From: Tigriopus japonicus
Lineage: Eukaryota; Arthropoda; Copepoda; Harpacticoida; Harpacticidae
Assembly (NCBI GenBank): GCA_010645155.1
Contig: CM021318.1
Coordinates: 9,077,936 to 9,141,935 of the forward strand
DNA length: 64,000 nt
Direction of reading: 5' to 3'
Part shown: positions 24,701 through 39,700 of the stretch, piece by piece
Layout: each line of letters starts with the position of its first letter
Numbering within the stretch: position 1 is the stretch's first letter
Notes under the pieces: model-generated
What the model was told of the DNA's origin: nothing
Seen by the model: only the letters and a program-made list of their open reading frames with translations
Databases searched by the model: none
Translations under genes and position numbers: made by a program

Positions 24701-27700
24701 GATGGCCGATACTCCCCGACCGACAAAAAGGTGCCGTTTGGCTGCCAAACCCTATTTGGAAGTTTCACGGGTCAGTTGCTTCGTCTCGGGGAAATTGAAG
24801 AAACTCGAGATCAACTAGCTAGCTCATCATCCATTGGATCCGTGTCCGGACTTTGAACTGGACACAAACAGATGCCACACAAAGAAGTATATTTTTGAGC
24901 CCAACCGGAAACTCGGATCACTGTCCATCCAAATACTACTACATCTGCGAGTGGCGAGAGATGATTTGTTTCACAGCATGATTATTTCTGCCATTCAAGC
25001 GAAATTAACGCCGTTGTTCGAAAAGTTCCAGGAGTTTGCCACGATGCCAAAAAGGCGGGATGTTTTCACATCATTGCACTGACATTGGCCGCTTAATAAA
25101 TGATTTCTCCTTTTTTGCAATCTTGATAGCTTCGTTTCCGAACGAGCTCATCCCAGATTTGCAAATCTCCTTCAAACTGACAGGAGGTGAAATACTGCTG
25201 CTAGAAATGATAATACAACAAAGGCAACGACGATAACTGGTCTGTCGATCTTAAAATTGGAATAAGTCTGGATGAAGTCTATACTCAATCACCGGCAGCG
25301 CGTATTGTTTCTAGAATGGGAATGAACGACGTAAGATGAGACAACTTCCAGTTCTCAAATCTCCCAAATGAATGTGTGTGTCTGCTAAATCCATTCAAGC
25401 GGAAAAAATCCTCTCATTTCTGTGGGAGATGATGAGTTGCCAAAAAACCTTATCAAAGTGTCAACTTATCCCCCGAGTGCCCCACCTCCCATCAATTTTT
25501 GAGCCTCATCACGAGGGTCGTCGTGCACAAGCGAAAACAAGCACACCAGTAGTATTCGCACCTGCTTTGCCTTTCTGTAGGACGAATAAGAGGTACTTGC
25601 ACTCATCTAAATGAGACTAGGTTTTCCTTGACTCTTCAACAACGCTGCGAGCGGTGAAATCGAGAGACAATGGAAACATCCTCGTGGATTTAGAGAGCTT
25701 CGTTTCGATATGAGCTCCGCTTTGTTCATTCTTGGTTCCGTGAGTGAACCGATCGACCTCGGAGACTTCTTCTTCTCGTTGATGTTTCGGATACTTTCCT
25801 GATGTGTCAAAGAGAATATGACGTTTTCTTTCAAGCACGATCCTTCTTGCCTCTGAGCGGAGAGGTCTTGAAAATTCATTTCCGGCCATGAAGAGAGAAG
25901 AAGCTGTTTGACTTTGGAGACATGTTTAGAGAGAGGAGCTTCAAGGGACGTATGAATCTCTTCCGAACGAGAATACCGTTCGTCTGGTACAGTAGTACTA
26001 TGTAGTGCCTGGTGGTGTATGTAATAGTAGAAGGCGGAGTTTTAGTCGGTTGCCGTGAGGGATTATTTAAATGGCTTCTTGTCCCGCGGCTCCCAAGCTG
26101 TTTGCATTGGAGCTCCCCAAGTTGACAAATGACATCTTTCCACCTCATCACAAGAACGCCATTTCATGATTTTAGGCACATCATTCCGAGGAGTTCGTTG
26201 TGACTTCATTACGCACTACAATCATTATTGTTATTTCTTTCAAACCAACGTAAGCACGAAGTGTGAGGATCGTGAGGATGAGTGTTATCCCTGTCATCGG
26301 AGATGATCAAACTTCAATAAGGTTGGGCAATAAAACCCATGCATGCATGGAGTCAGAACCAGCAGTACTGAAAAGGAGAGCTAGTTACAGTCCTGCGTTG
26401 GTAACTGTACACTGTACAGGATACACTACACATCCCGCATGATTACGATCCTAAAATGCATGACAACAGGGAAAAAAGGAGAACCATTCTTTCATTCAAA
26501 ATCAGTTAAGAGATCTGACACTGATACGCCGATGATGCATTCTCATTAAAAGCCAAAAAAATATTCCAAAATTCATCGCCTCCCAAAATAGTGAAGGGAG
26601 CTTGATTGTCCATGAAGTAGTCAAAAATGTCCGGGGAAGTTCAGGTTCAGGTCGGTCAAGGAATGTTGGCCAACTTTTTTCCCCGGTCTTCCTTCTTTTT
26701 TATCCCCTCATCCTTCGGAAAGTTTCCCTTCCTGATAACTTGGACGAGGCAAGGCCCTTTGCCATTGGAATGGCCATCATCAAGGCCTGTCCGATAAAGG
26801 CCAGACTTTTCATCATCTTCCACTTCCAAACCTTTCTCCTTAGAGCCTATTGTGAAAAGAAACTTGCCCGGCAATATTAACGTTGACGCTTGACGGAAAA
26901 GAAATCCCTTCATTCGAATTGACCTTCTCGTACTGTAGAAAAATTTTCCCGCCTTTCAAGATATCGATAACCTAATTATAGTGGTGTTTTCGTGGCCTTG
27001 GTCGGTTCTAGACAGAAAACCAATTAGCTTGTCCAGTCTGTGATCACAACCTACCTGTTGTTGTACCACTCAAAATGTCAGCCGAAAAAATCTCTCAAGA
27101 TTTTACACTTTCAAACAAAGGTTTCTTCCTGTTCCTTTGAAATCTTCAACCTGCACTTCTCCCAGAAATATCCGTTCTAAGGCGGAATTTTTTGCCTGGA
27201 AATGATATAAAGTCCATAATGGACCGGCTTCATTTTGGCAGTGTGGAAGTTCGAGGATATCGAAATGAAGTTGTCGATTTGACGTTGGTTCCCACCTCTG
27301 CGGAAATTCGTGCTCCAAACAATAGATCTCACATTCTCGCAGGACAACACGGACCTCAGGCATTTCCCGAGAAAAAAAACACATACACACACAAAATCGA
27401 AATAATCATTATTGTAACATGCATTCATTGTTCGGTAACAAGTTGGCCATGGTTTAACTAACGCCCCTGAGGAAACTTTACATAATTACGAAATTGCCCC
27501 CTTCACTTATTAGGTGGGGGGAATTAAAATTTAATGTAATTAACCCTGGGCTTTATGTACGTACCTACGAGGGGGTCCCGGTTCGGATTTCTTGGATAAA
27601 CTCGTGTTTCGCAACATGTCATTATGTGGAAAACTCTTGGATGGCTTGACGTGGTGTACTTCAGAAGTAATTGTTATGATGAAACCCCCATTAAAATGAA

Positions 27701-30700
27701 TCTTTACCATCCCTTTTTTCTTTGTCTTTTCAGGTCAGTTCTCAGATCCGAGTTTCCGACGTTCTCAACCATTGAATTAAGGCTTTGGTGCCTGATACAC
27801 GTAAATACATATATCCTCATGATTTGAGGCAATTCATGTGAAGGTCAACGGGATTTCGTGCCCCAGTTTTGGCCCCTAGATTAATAGCTTTCTGGACAAC
27901 TTCTTTGAGCGTTGATCGGGGGTTCGAATGAAACCTACTTAAATGTCTGGGAAGTCTGTCATTAGTGTGTCAGATTGCCCTTCAAGTTGGCTCCTAATTG
28001 ATAGAATACCAGGGTATTCTTGGCCTCTCAACCTCTTGGAATCGATGCGTTGAAAGCTAAACTAGTTGTTGCATTCAAGGTCAGACTCAAATATCTTAAT
28101 AGAAATGCATCTATAAAGGCGATACTTGATTCTTATAACGAGACGATTTTACCAAGGCAATTTGTTGTCCTTTTGGTAGTTTTGTTTCTTCCCAATGCCG
28201 TAAAACGGGTATATCAAAAGACTTGACCTTTTTCCAAACATCGGCTTCTCGTCTCTCCAAACGCGGTAGTTTCAGGCTTTATTTCAAGATTTAGAGTCTT
28301 CTTAGCTCTACACTGTACTTTTATCCAGGGAGGCGAGGTGCTCTCTGCCGATCCGAAAAATGACAACACATGACACCATATGGAGGGGGTAATAAACGGG
28401 AAACACTTTTATTGGCTGTGAGAGTGTTTTTCCGTTGGCTGCAGGCCATTGTTTTCCAAGCTAGTAATTTCTTGACTCATATATAAATATAAGACGATAC
28501 ACGCAATCACATGGTCCACATTTTCAAAGTCGGACATGAGAAACGGCCAACACGATTCAATCATCTCGTCGAAGGGGGTTAGTTTTTTTGTGTTATGATG
28601 GTGTTATTGCAGTATTGAACGGAGTTGTGTGGGAAAATCCTTTTTGTTTGGAGATGCGTGTTTCGAGCTCATTGAAATACAAACTCGTTCAAGAGCGAGA
28701 TGTGCATATAAATGGTCAAATTATAACGAGCCCGTCTTCAAGGTTCACCTGTGAAAGTTTGATTGCTCAATGAGTACCGAAACCTGACTGGAAACCAGCC
28801 CAAAAATGCACCTGATGACACACATGGCTCACGCTCAATCTTCAGATTCTCCAACCATGATTCGTGAGAAATCCAAGTTGAATGTTTGCGAGGAGGTTTG
28901 GACAGGGTGAGCTCACAGCTATTTGAAAAATTTCGCAAGCAACCTCCCTCATCCCCAAATGAAGCAATTTTAAACTTCAACGACACCTTTCAACAAAGAT
29001 CTTGGAGATCTTGGCGAAAGTGAGGGATGGGAATTCATGCTGATTCTTTCAACCCTTTGTCAACAAACAAGACAGGAAGCTAGTTCTTTTTTTTATTAGC
29101 ACCATTATTCCAGTTGACACTCATCTCCTCCCTGTTGAAAAATGATTCTCATAACCAGAAGAGTAATTCACAGACAGATTGTGAAGATCTTCCCAAATGA
29201 TAAGCCATTTCTTCCATGATGTCAAGGGCCAAGCTTGAGCTAATTAAGTTCGAAATGCATCCACGGGTAGTGAAGATGGGGGAGCATTTGGTCTTATTTG
29301 GCGCAATCATGAGCTTTTCTCTGAACTCATCCTCTGGGTCTGCTGAGCAAATGTTCTCGTCTACAACATCACTCCAGGTAGCCAATATCGGAGGTAGAAT
29401 AGTGGCAATGCGAGATCATATCGTCATCTATGGGCGTTATTCAGCAATAAAAGTTCGGTCCAGACCTGTCACGCCCTTGCTCAAAATCAGATTTTTGTCA
29501 ACAATCCATGCAGCAGCTGGTCAGATATATCCATGGAGGATTAGCCATATATTCACAATGTGAAATCATCCTCAAACCCTGGGAGATTATCTCGCAATTT
29601 ATTGTACAACTGGACCCATACGTAGACTGTGGAAGAGGTGGTGGTTGTGGGGTGCCCAGAAAAGCAACCTGCCACTTCAAACCCCGTCTGTCTTTCTCCA
29701 GAGTCTCCATTTCTATTTCAATACAAACAGTGAAGCGGCCAAACTGCCCACCCTCTTTCCTGCCTTCTTTCCATCTCGTTGTCCCGCAGAATGACTAAGC
29801 TGCTTTAAGCCCTGAGTGGCTCTCCTGGATACGGGCTGAATGGGCACGGGACATTGGTGGGGCTAGGTTGGAGCTCAAGCATAGGATTAACTCCAGCAAG
29901 TCCTGCGGACAACTGATTGCCATTGGCGTTGCTAAAAAGCTTCTCCGTTAGCGTCATTTTGGAGACCTGCTAGCTCTTAACATCAGACCATTAAGAAGCC
30001 CTCAGCTATAAAAGGAAACGAAAAAATAACACTTCGCAGGGGAAAAAAGAAGGATTATTAATGAAACGTCGTTGCGACCTAAAAAGTGGATGTGCTGTAA
30101 TGGAAAGAGCGAAGAGAGATGGATCTGGGAAAAAGATCACCCTGACGACAAGCGAGCTTTTGTTCAAATTTTCTGCCGATTAATATTGTGAAACCGGTCA
30201 ACGAAATCAAGTTGAATGGGAAGGAATTCGATGTTTACTTTGAAGAGCTCTCCTGACCTTAGTAGTCTCGATCAGGATCGAGTCTCTCGTGGCGACAAAG
30301 GGTTAGTTCTTGGGCACTCTGCCCATTCCAAGAGGCGAAGGTTAAGTAACCTGTGGTCAGTGGGGAAGATCGATGGTAGGTAGATTCGAGGTTGGATAGG
30401 TAAGATAGTGAACGATATTTCTAGTTGTTCTCTATGAACAGAGCAGCCACCTTACCTGGTGGTTGGTTGGTTTGGTGGACTATGATGATGAATTGCAAGT
30501 TGACGGGCGACGCGCAACAACCATGATTGAAAATGGAGTCGGAACGAGAATAATGGTTCCTCTGGGGTTCGTTAACTTCGTGCCTAGTGACCTAAATGTT
30601 CCTGGGAATGAGTCAAAACAAGCGTGACATGCAATGATGGTGATGGCGAACCATTGGGTGGTTAGCAGACCTACTTCTGTTTACCTCCTCATACCTACCT

Positions 30701-33700
30701 TTGACTTGTTCACCACCAACACCAATAGCACTACCGCTGCTGCTACCATCAACAATAACTGCATGTACGGAATATTCTTTGAAAAGAGCGCCGTAAATAA
30801 AGTCATGGTGACGTCTGTCAAACCAACTTTTGCATTTCATCCGACCAGGAATCTCGTGCTGAATAATACCACCCGGTTGGTAGTTGAATTGGAATTCCAA
30901 TCCCATGGCTGATGGTTGATGGCTGTCCTCATCATGGTCGTTGGACAAGATCATCTTGACTCGAGATCTTCCAAGAACTTTATCATCAACGGGCTAAATG
31001 CTCTTGCCCACTCGAGAAAATGCTGACAAAAGTGGTTTGAACTCAAGTTGAGAGGCGATTCATGACCCCTCTTCTTCATCTTATTTCCTGGACTGTGGAT
31101 GAGTACATTCCAAGGTTCGAAACCATTTGCAATCGCAGGGAATGGCAAGGTCTCGTTTCGAGAGGAGCAACAACTATGATTGATTTCGCCTTGGATCAGC
31201 CCCGATCGATTAGAAGACACTCACAAACATAGTACCCAACATTAATCTAAGATGGTTTGGAACCATCTACAAACCACCCTAATCATGGCAGGCGTCTGTC
31301 TCTCCTGGCCTCTCGCTTGGTCGCTCACATGGTCTCTCACTCAGTCAAACGTGACGTGACATGGGGTTGCTAATCGCCAGAAATGTTCATTCACGATCAG
31401 GCTCAACTCCATAAGCCGAATTTTGAAGGAGGGGAGAAGAAAGAGATGCTCTGTTCAATCAATGGCTTGAGGTTAAGCGGAGGGGGTCATGTGATCACCT
31501 CTGGATCCCAACCAACCAACCACTTCACGATGGTGTTGTCGGAGGAATGCTCGATTTTCGAACAGACTTTTTCATCCATTGTCTGAAACTTGGAATTACG
31601 TGGATGCGTGGGTCCCGCAGGGCAAATTTTGGGCTAATGGACCCAAGGAGGTGTAGTATGTACACGTTCGCGCATTCTTAGTGGAGAGTCATCGTGTTGT
31701 TATCTGCTGATCCGACGACAAATGAGCCTTGTTATCAAGTTCAGGCCGATAGCCTCTTGTCTCTTGTCCAACAACAAGCCAACCGGAATTCAGTTTCATC
31801 TGATGGAAAATCCCGAATGTATGCAACGTAAGGTCTCATCTGATCCAGAGCTTCCAGAGCCTCCAGATCGTTCTCCCCAATGAGAAATGGTGTCCCCATT
31901 TGGCTTTCCCAACACGTATGCCTATAAAGGAGGCCTGAAATAGATGAGCTTTTGACCAGGTTGGATGCGATAAGGGGGCCTTGCCACGAAAGGAACAAGC
32001 TAGTAATAAATTAGCCCTGGTCAAGTGGTCTCGAGTCGTGGTGTTCTTTATCTTTATATCTGGTTGACTGGGTCGTTGTTGTGGTGAATTGTTTTTGTTT
32101 TTTGCTCGCCCAGAACTCTTCTGTCTTACCATCTCGCTCTGCTGGGGATGAGAGGAGTTTTTTGACCAGAGAGTGCCTTAGCACTAAATGAGTGGAAAAC
32201 CATGGCCTCCGGTCATTGGGTGGAAGTTCATTGGAGCTCTCTTGGTGTGAGGCTCTTTACTTCTCATCAATGGTGGGTGAGTGGTGGTGATGCTGGATTG
32301 ACGTTCATCAGGCAAGTGGTCTGCAAGTTGAACCCTCAATGACCAATTCACTGTGGAAGAGGCGAGGATAAGCCAAGCAACTCTCCGCAGAAACTCCGAT
32401 TGGAGACGGTGGAGGGATGTGGTGGTTGCATGGCGATTTTCCACACTGAAATAATGAGAAGCCAAATTACAGGGCCGAGGCGAGCAACCCTAAAGCCTCA
32501 TAAATCCAGGCGTCATTTGGGGGACTGACTGACCAAAACGATTCTGTTGCTCTCCTATAATGTGTGTCAAAGTTGGAACGAGAGAGAGAATGAAAGAGAG
32601 AACGCTCCTAATGGCGTTTCCAGAGTTGCAAATTGAGGCTAACATGAGGAGAAGGGCTGTCAATTGTGACATTTGAAAATAAACATATGAAACTTGGAGC
32701 AGGTTGTTGACTAAATTGACTTCCCCTTGCATTCATCCTCCCCCCTTCATTAGTGAAAAAAGAGGTTACATCAACAGTCTAGGGGGAACGTTTTGATCTC
32801 GTCAATTTTTTTTTGTGCGAGTATGGAATTCCTTAACTTGACATCTTCTTGTCAAGTCGGTGGTCAAAGAAAACGTGACAAAGAAGGTTGTTTTGGACAA
32901 ACTCACTTTTTAACCAGATCGCTCCAATGATGTCTGTAAAAATGTGCAGAGCGATTGTTGGATGTTCCAGTAATCGATTTCGTGCCTGTCAAAATTGCTC
33001 AAAAATGTGACATGATGAGTCTCTGTTAAAGCCATAGCGAGATCTTATCTCCGTCCAGTACGAAAAGTGGGACAAACTACGTCTTGTCATCAATAACATG
33101 AGATGTTTTTCCCTTGTACCAAACAAATGGAAAGTCCAGTAAAAAAGGTCGGTTTTAATTTCAACCATCAATCACTCGGAAATTACAAATTATACATTTG
33201 CTCTATGGAAAGAAAGTCTCCGGGTTTCTTTGTGTTTCATCACCAGATCATCTTCCGTTTGAGCAACGTGTTTTTGCTCGACTTTCTTGATGAGCCCACA
33301 TGATTTGATCCGATATGATTGAGATGGCGCTTGAGACCAATGTTTATTAGACCGTGTTCGACATTTGCATTTGGATTATGAAGATTCTTGTCATTGTCTC
33401 CAATGAACATGGAAAAGATAACGGAGAGAGAGTGTCATGGATGACCATGGAACTTTCACCATGTCCGATGTGTTTAATTGAAATGACGGAATAATGTGCC
33501 TCAATGTCCAACTTTCACCTTGAGGTCTGAATTTTCCTTCTCTGCTGCTCGACTCATCCCGAGGATGACTCTTGAACTTGTCCCCATTGCAAAATATGCT
33601 ACCAAGGATCCTCGAACACTTATCTTAATCACTCTCACCGTGAGTACTACAGAGCGTTTTTAGCAACCCTTGCGTGAGTTCAGGAGAGATGTTGGTATCG

Positions 33701-36700
33701 ACATCGATAGCTCGATCCATTACATAATTTGAATTTGCCAAAAGCAATGTGAGCATCATCCTCATACAGTTTATGCGTGAGTTATCTCCACACAGGAAAA
33801 AAGATTGGAGTGCTCAGCTTTTTTTTTTTTTTAAGCGCTTTTCTAATCAGTCAGATAAGGTATCTTCTTTTTTTGTTTAACAGAAGCTTGGCTACATACA
33901 AACATAATCATTCCAGTCCAATGTTCCAGTCTCGTTAATGCATGCGGCTTCAGCTAAGAGTACTGAATACTCCTAGAGATTGTTGTCTTAAAGTCCCTTT
34001 GAAATAGCTTTGGGATCGAAGTTCGCCATGAAAAGAGCCGTGACGATCGGTCTCTTTCTTACCAAATACAAGGTGTCTTACGCCTTTCAATCATTCTGGA
34101 AGAGGCAACTTGTTTACGTGGTTTTCCGACCGCAAGAAAAAAGGGCGTCTAGCGAGCCAAATGGTTTCTTCTCAAAGAATTCCAAGTCTCGTCGTTTTGG
34201 TGGCGAAGGTAGCCGAGCGCAAAAATATTGGACATGACGGACTTCCCAAAGTTTTGTGGGGAGATATTTTCGGTTCAAGATGAGCATACCAAACCTTGTC
34301 TGTCAGACGTGGTTGGCCAAAGTTCCTTGTCCTCTTGGGATTCTGTCAGGACTCAAAGACGAACTGGGACAGGGACTTGTCAAAAAATGAGGGAGGGTGC
34401 ACTTTCTCAGGGGCATTCTGAAAGTACTTTATTATTAACTAAAAGGCTTGAACATACCACTATATCATAAGTTTTCTATAAGGCACTTGAGAGCCACTCA
34501 CACCGTGATTGACTTTTCAAAATGTTCTCATGCTACTCGATATGTTTGCGTCTGAAAAAAATGTCTTTCAAAGTGAATGATAAACCCTCGTTCATATATT
34601 GGAGCATCTGGCTCAAAAGGTGTGTCCTGAATGATGATGATGATGAACAAAGAAAAGCAAAACCAATCGCCTACAAAGACCATCCACGAATGAATCAGAG
34701 AAATCCATGACCAGGGTGCCTCTTTTCTCCCTTGTCTCCCTGTTCTGTCTCTCATTGTTATTGACAATGTGAATGGAATTTAAACATTGGGATTTCGGCC
34801 AACTAACAATAGACCAATGATTAATCCGTGAGAAGCGAAATCTGCCAATGTCATGATTTCATGTTGACGACGTCCGTCCATCCATCCATCCATCCATCCA
34901 TCCAACCAACCATCGAACCATCTAAGCAAGTATATCCCTCGGATATTAATGGTTGTCCCACCCTCAAGGGAGGTGGATGTTGGGAATACAAACAAGTGAC
35001 CTGGATAAAGGTTGGGGATTTAGTTAAAGTTGACGGATGATGGCAGTCCAAATGGTTCTTGTCTTTGAAGAAGTTCGATGGAGATCAGCTAGAGAGAAAA
35101 GGGTCATTATGCATCATGTTGAGACGATTTCTCTCTCATCTGAAGAAGAGTGGAAGATGCTCTCGGCAACAAGTTGGTGCTTTTTGGCCTCATTCCATGT
35201 AATTTTAGTGCCTCATTAGCTCGGCACGAGAAAAATGCCTTCAAAAACTGACACGTGCAACAAAGAAACATCGTGGAGAGAGGGTTGTGCATGACTTTCG
35301 AGAAGACTCGCTAAATTCGGCATGTGTTTCATGAGAATTCGCTTGATCTTTCTGATGGAGAGCAAATTGCTTTGGAAGGGAAATTGCCTTTTGGCACAAT
35401 CAATGTTAGATTTCTTCCAGTTCAATGCAATTGCTGCCCGCACCTAAAGCGATTGGGAAATGTCGGAAACAACATCAATCAATCCATCATAAGCGTGCAC
35501 GTACGTACGTAGTACATAAATGCGATTGCAATAAGTCTATGAATAGCCCTGAGATGAGGCCCGAAGATATCATTTGAGTGGCTTTGAAAGCCGAGTGAAA
35601 GTCCATTTTGACTTGGCTAATGGCCCAAACAAAGGAAGGCGTGGTCGGGAGTCCCATGGATTTAAAATGGGCCTTATTTCGACAAGTTGTTTGTCGGATT
35701 TCTCGTGATTTGCACATTTCAACGAGACTCGATCAAGACTCTAAACTTGCTTGCTGGGCCTAAGGAGAAATTCGGTCCTGAACCATGTTCGATAGATAGA
35801 AGTTCGAGTAGGAAAAGGGCAGGCACCAATTCCGTGAGCGTTTTGCATGGTCATTGACTGAATGAGAAATAGTGTGTGTTTCGAGGTACACTACACACAC
35901 TACCAGTCAAAGTACAAGAAGATCCATATCATCTGGCCTGAATGAGGCCCACCCAAAAATCGTGATGCATTGCGGGAAGAAATCCACTTCATCTCACTTT
36001 CCATTCACAAAGATTTCTCTAACGCAATAGCAATAAATACGCATTGAGAAGACCCATTGTTAGGTGTTGTACAATGGACAAGGCATTCATTCAGTTAGTT
36101 TGTACGGTTCGTACCACAAAAGCAGCAAGGACAACAAGCCACCTTAACATGATAAACGTAGTTTTGGTTAACGGGATGAACGAGGAATTGGACAGGTCTA
36201 AAAGTCATAAGTCATCCATACAGGCTTGAGCCCATTAGAAAGTAGCGCTTTTGAGGGAATTCAGGTTCATCATAATGCGTTCCTTGGTTGGTTTGGGTGT
36301 CGCTCCTCCTCACCTTTTGATGTCATTAGGCTTGAGATGTCAGAGTTATGAAGAGAAATTCTGGCTCGCTACCTGAGAAATTTCTCTCTGCCAAAAAGAT
36401 CAAGATAAAACATGCGTCGTTTCCCCATCTCATTCTTTTAATAGACATTCTTCAGCCCTTAAACAAGTTATACCGTAGTATAACCCCAAATTGAATCTCT
36501 CTTTCGACGTGTCGTTCGTTTGGCTCTGAAAATCCCAGTGTCTCTGTGCATGCAATCAACTTGGTTCTTTTTTGGAATGGTAGCAGGCTATGTCATCTTG
36601 CTTTAACTTCATTTTGTCTCCTTTCAGACACCGTCAAGAATTTCATGGGCAATCAAACACATCAAGACCATTTCAAGCTCCTCCAGTCGGATGGGGTTTC

Positions 36701-39700
36701 ACTTCTGATCGGTGCTCGGAATGTGGTCTATAACCTGAGTTTGAGCGACCTTTCCGAAAATGTTCAGCAGGTAAGCAACATCAACATCAACAGAGAATGT
36801 TCCAATATTGGACATAGTTTTGTGTGGGCGGAATGCCAATGCTTGGCCCACTGGCTGAAGGGACATTTTGATCATAATAGGATTAGGTTCCAGATATTAG
36901 ATTAGAAGAAGCCTCTCCAGTGCCCACGGGGTTCCAAATTGTACAAGCTAAGGTACGAAAGGGAAGAAAAAGAGGGAAGAAGGAAAGCGGAAGCATTTGT
37001 CATTATTCATTTTCACCGGGGAGGTCACACTTTCGGGGAATGTCGTGACCTTTCGGCCCCTCCCGCAGTTTTGCCTTGATAAAATATTAATGGTGGCCAC
37101 AAAGGAGAAGGAAAAAAGAAGAGAGGAAGAAGAGGGCCTATGGGCCTTTCCCTCACTTCTCCGTAAACAAATGGTCTGAAAGTGCCCTTGCTTGTCCGAG
37201 GGAAATCCCCCCCCCTCCACTCGCTCTCCCTTAGTTCCTAAAGTTCCATATTTTGAGTAAAGCATTGCAGATATTGTAAAAAAGAGGGGAGCTTGATACC
37301 AAGATCTCGCTCGAGTCCAGAAATGGCCTGTTTAGGATATGCAAGGGCTTTCGTTATTTCCACCATATTCCATATAAGGCTGGCTCCACTCAGAAATGTG
37401 TTGTTTTTTATTCACAAAAGCAGAGCTCTCCAGATGCATAAACGTAGCGTTAGAAGCTCAGCTACGAATACCACCCGGGCTCTCCATATACAACAAAGCA
37501 ACTTCTACCTCAGAACCCCGGGTGATCAGTGTCCAATCGGCGTCATGAGATTTAGCATCATTCAGACCATGGCATGACTTTGAGTGACTAGTTCTAGTTC
37601 CAGCGTCTTGCATTCCTCAAAAAAACAGTCAATGGGACCGAAACGATGTCTTCGTGCATGGCAGAAAAACGCTCGAGCATTGCCAAAACCGTTGGGAGTC
37701 TGTCCACTTTTGGTTGGATTCGATTTGATTGACATGAGACGGAATGACTGAGTCAGCGTGGACAAAGAGTCCATCGAAATGTCTCCCGCATGGTAGCCAA
37801 GCCAATAATGCTGGGGGTCCTTGCTTAGGGTCACCTGTCCCGAGAACGAAACGAAAAATGAAAGCCTAGCGGGAACAAAATTACCGGTGTGTCGTCTGAC
37901 TGAGTCACTTTCAGTCTCGGTAGGTCGAGAGAGAGAGAGAGAGAGACCCCGAGTCAACTAGCCACCACATTTCAGGAATCGTGACTATTCACTTGGTTCT
38001 GCATGACACATCGATTACACCCCAAGTAGTACGAAGTCCCTTGCTCTCGAGTATTTAGTTCGTAGAGAGCCTCCTCGTCGAGAAACGAAATCCTGAGTCA
38101 TCTACCCACTCAAGTTAAGGTACACAGAACGTCGACATCGACTGCTGCTACGGAACTCAGCAGTATTTCGAGCATTTGTGGAATCAAATTTTCATGAAAG
38201 TCGACGACTGCCACGCACTTGGGGGTCTGGCCAAAGTTTGGTTGTAATAAAAGTTTTGGCTGATGCCCGCCAAGTTGTCGTCCAAGTTGGATGGAGCTAA
38301 TTCCCGGCTTTTTACTACTTGGCATGCCATGCAACACGCACACACACACACACACAAAGTGGCCTTTGGGTTCGTTTCACCACTTATTAATGTTTATAAG
38401 ACTGGAGGGAGGGGAAAGGACTCTAAAGCAAAAGCATTGGGCGAGTTCCTAATTTGTCTGTTTTGTTCGTTTCAGCGGATTTCGTGGCCTTCAATCCAAA
38501 GGGATCGAGAATTGTGCTTGGTCAAAGGCAAATCCGAGGTAAGTTCATACTGTCACGTTGGCCGACATATTTCCTAGAAACCCTAGAAATTCGATCACCT
38601 TACTGAGTAGCTACTACTACTAGCTCTATACCAAGTTAAACTCCCAACATTCCAATGAGGATCCTGGCTTCTGAGTCATGAGATCAAAAAGTTGGTGGCG
38701 GACATTTTTCTACAGATTTATTTCTCACCTTTCCCTTCAACATCATTTTATTACCCGCAGATCTCGGAACAAACAAACTTTATCTCCGATATCATAAATC
38801 TGAACTAGTCGTGAAACCTCCAATCTTGCTCCCAATTATGATTACGGGGCTTTAAATGAACGAAACTTTTGTTCTCGGGTGTGGTAGAAAATGTAAGACA
38901 CAGAGAGAGAGAGAGCATCGACCGACTCGTCGTCCGTCATTGTCATATCAAATGCATTTCGAGCGTGTGCATGTGCATCTCAGAAATTCATGAGCCCACT
39001 CAGACGACGGGATTAGGGCTCTTCTGTCTTTCTTTCTCTCCATTACACACCAGGTCTTGGCTAACCCGGTACGGTTTTCATTCTACTTGAAGGAGTCCGT
39101 GTCAAGTTTTCAGTCAGTCACTCATACTGCTACGGTACGGAATTTAATTTTGTGCCGAGTATCGGATTCCGTCATCCCATCCGAGCCATATAAAATGGAT
39201 TATGTTAGCATGCACTATTCGCTTTTTTCTTATTCTATTCCCCGAGACAAAAGAACAGAAGGGAAAGTGCTTTGGGTTTGACGGTTGTTTCTAAAGCTCA
39301 TCCATCTCCTTGAGAGGATGAGGAATCAATCAAAATGGCTCCAATAAAACCATCAGCTTAGTGCTTCAGAAATGAGTTTTGACCCGATCCAGACACATCC
39401 AGGAACTTTCCCCCGGAAAAAAGCAGAAATCATGCTCGAAAACGATTATTTCAACTACTTTGGCGTTGATCCGCTTTAGACGATTTTGGAATTAAAAACC
39501 AATCGCCCAATGAGGTGGAACTTATTTCTGTTTTCTTCTATCTTTGAAGAAGGGCGGGACATCTTTTTGAAGTTTGGCATTCCTTTTGAGCGCCGCCATT
39601 CCCAACTCCCAATGCAGTGAGGGCCTCTTTTCAAATGAGAAAAGATACACCTCCCTAGGGAGTTGCTTCAAGAGGAGAGGAGCGGATCAGGTGCTAAAGG

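Larger units (their letters stand above)
18745..36627 (+). other. Semaphorin intron 1 (17.9 kb)
   Basis: The intron runs from GTAAGA at 18745 to CTCCTTTCAG at 36627. I found no supported nested gene on either strand. Open frames are short, often occur on both strands at once, and lack domains. It contains simple repeats ((GT)n near 20762, (GAAC)n near 24285, (TCCA)n near 34877), a poly-T tract near 33816 and one copy of the ACGTACGTAGTAC motif at 35501. Composition is less AT-rich than the intergenic DNA at 5-9 kb or 48-51 kb. Enhancers are plausible in an intron of this size but cannot be located by eye. Confidence 0.7.

Noticed and set aside
30613..30954. Overlapping open frames on both strands inside semaphorin intron 1
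   Set aside because: Both strands are open at once with repetitive Asn/Thr or Ser/Gly composition from trinucleotide-like sequence, and there are no splice or promoter signals.
34828..35051. Open frames rich in Met-Asp-Gly-Trp or Ser-Ile-His-Pro
   Set aside because: They are produced by the (TCCA)n microsatellite.
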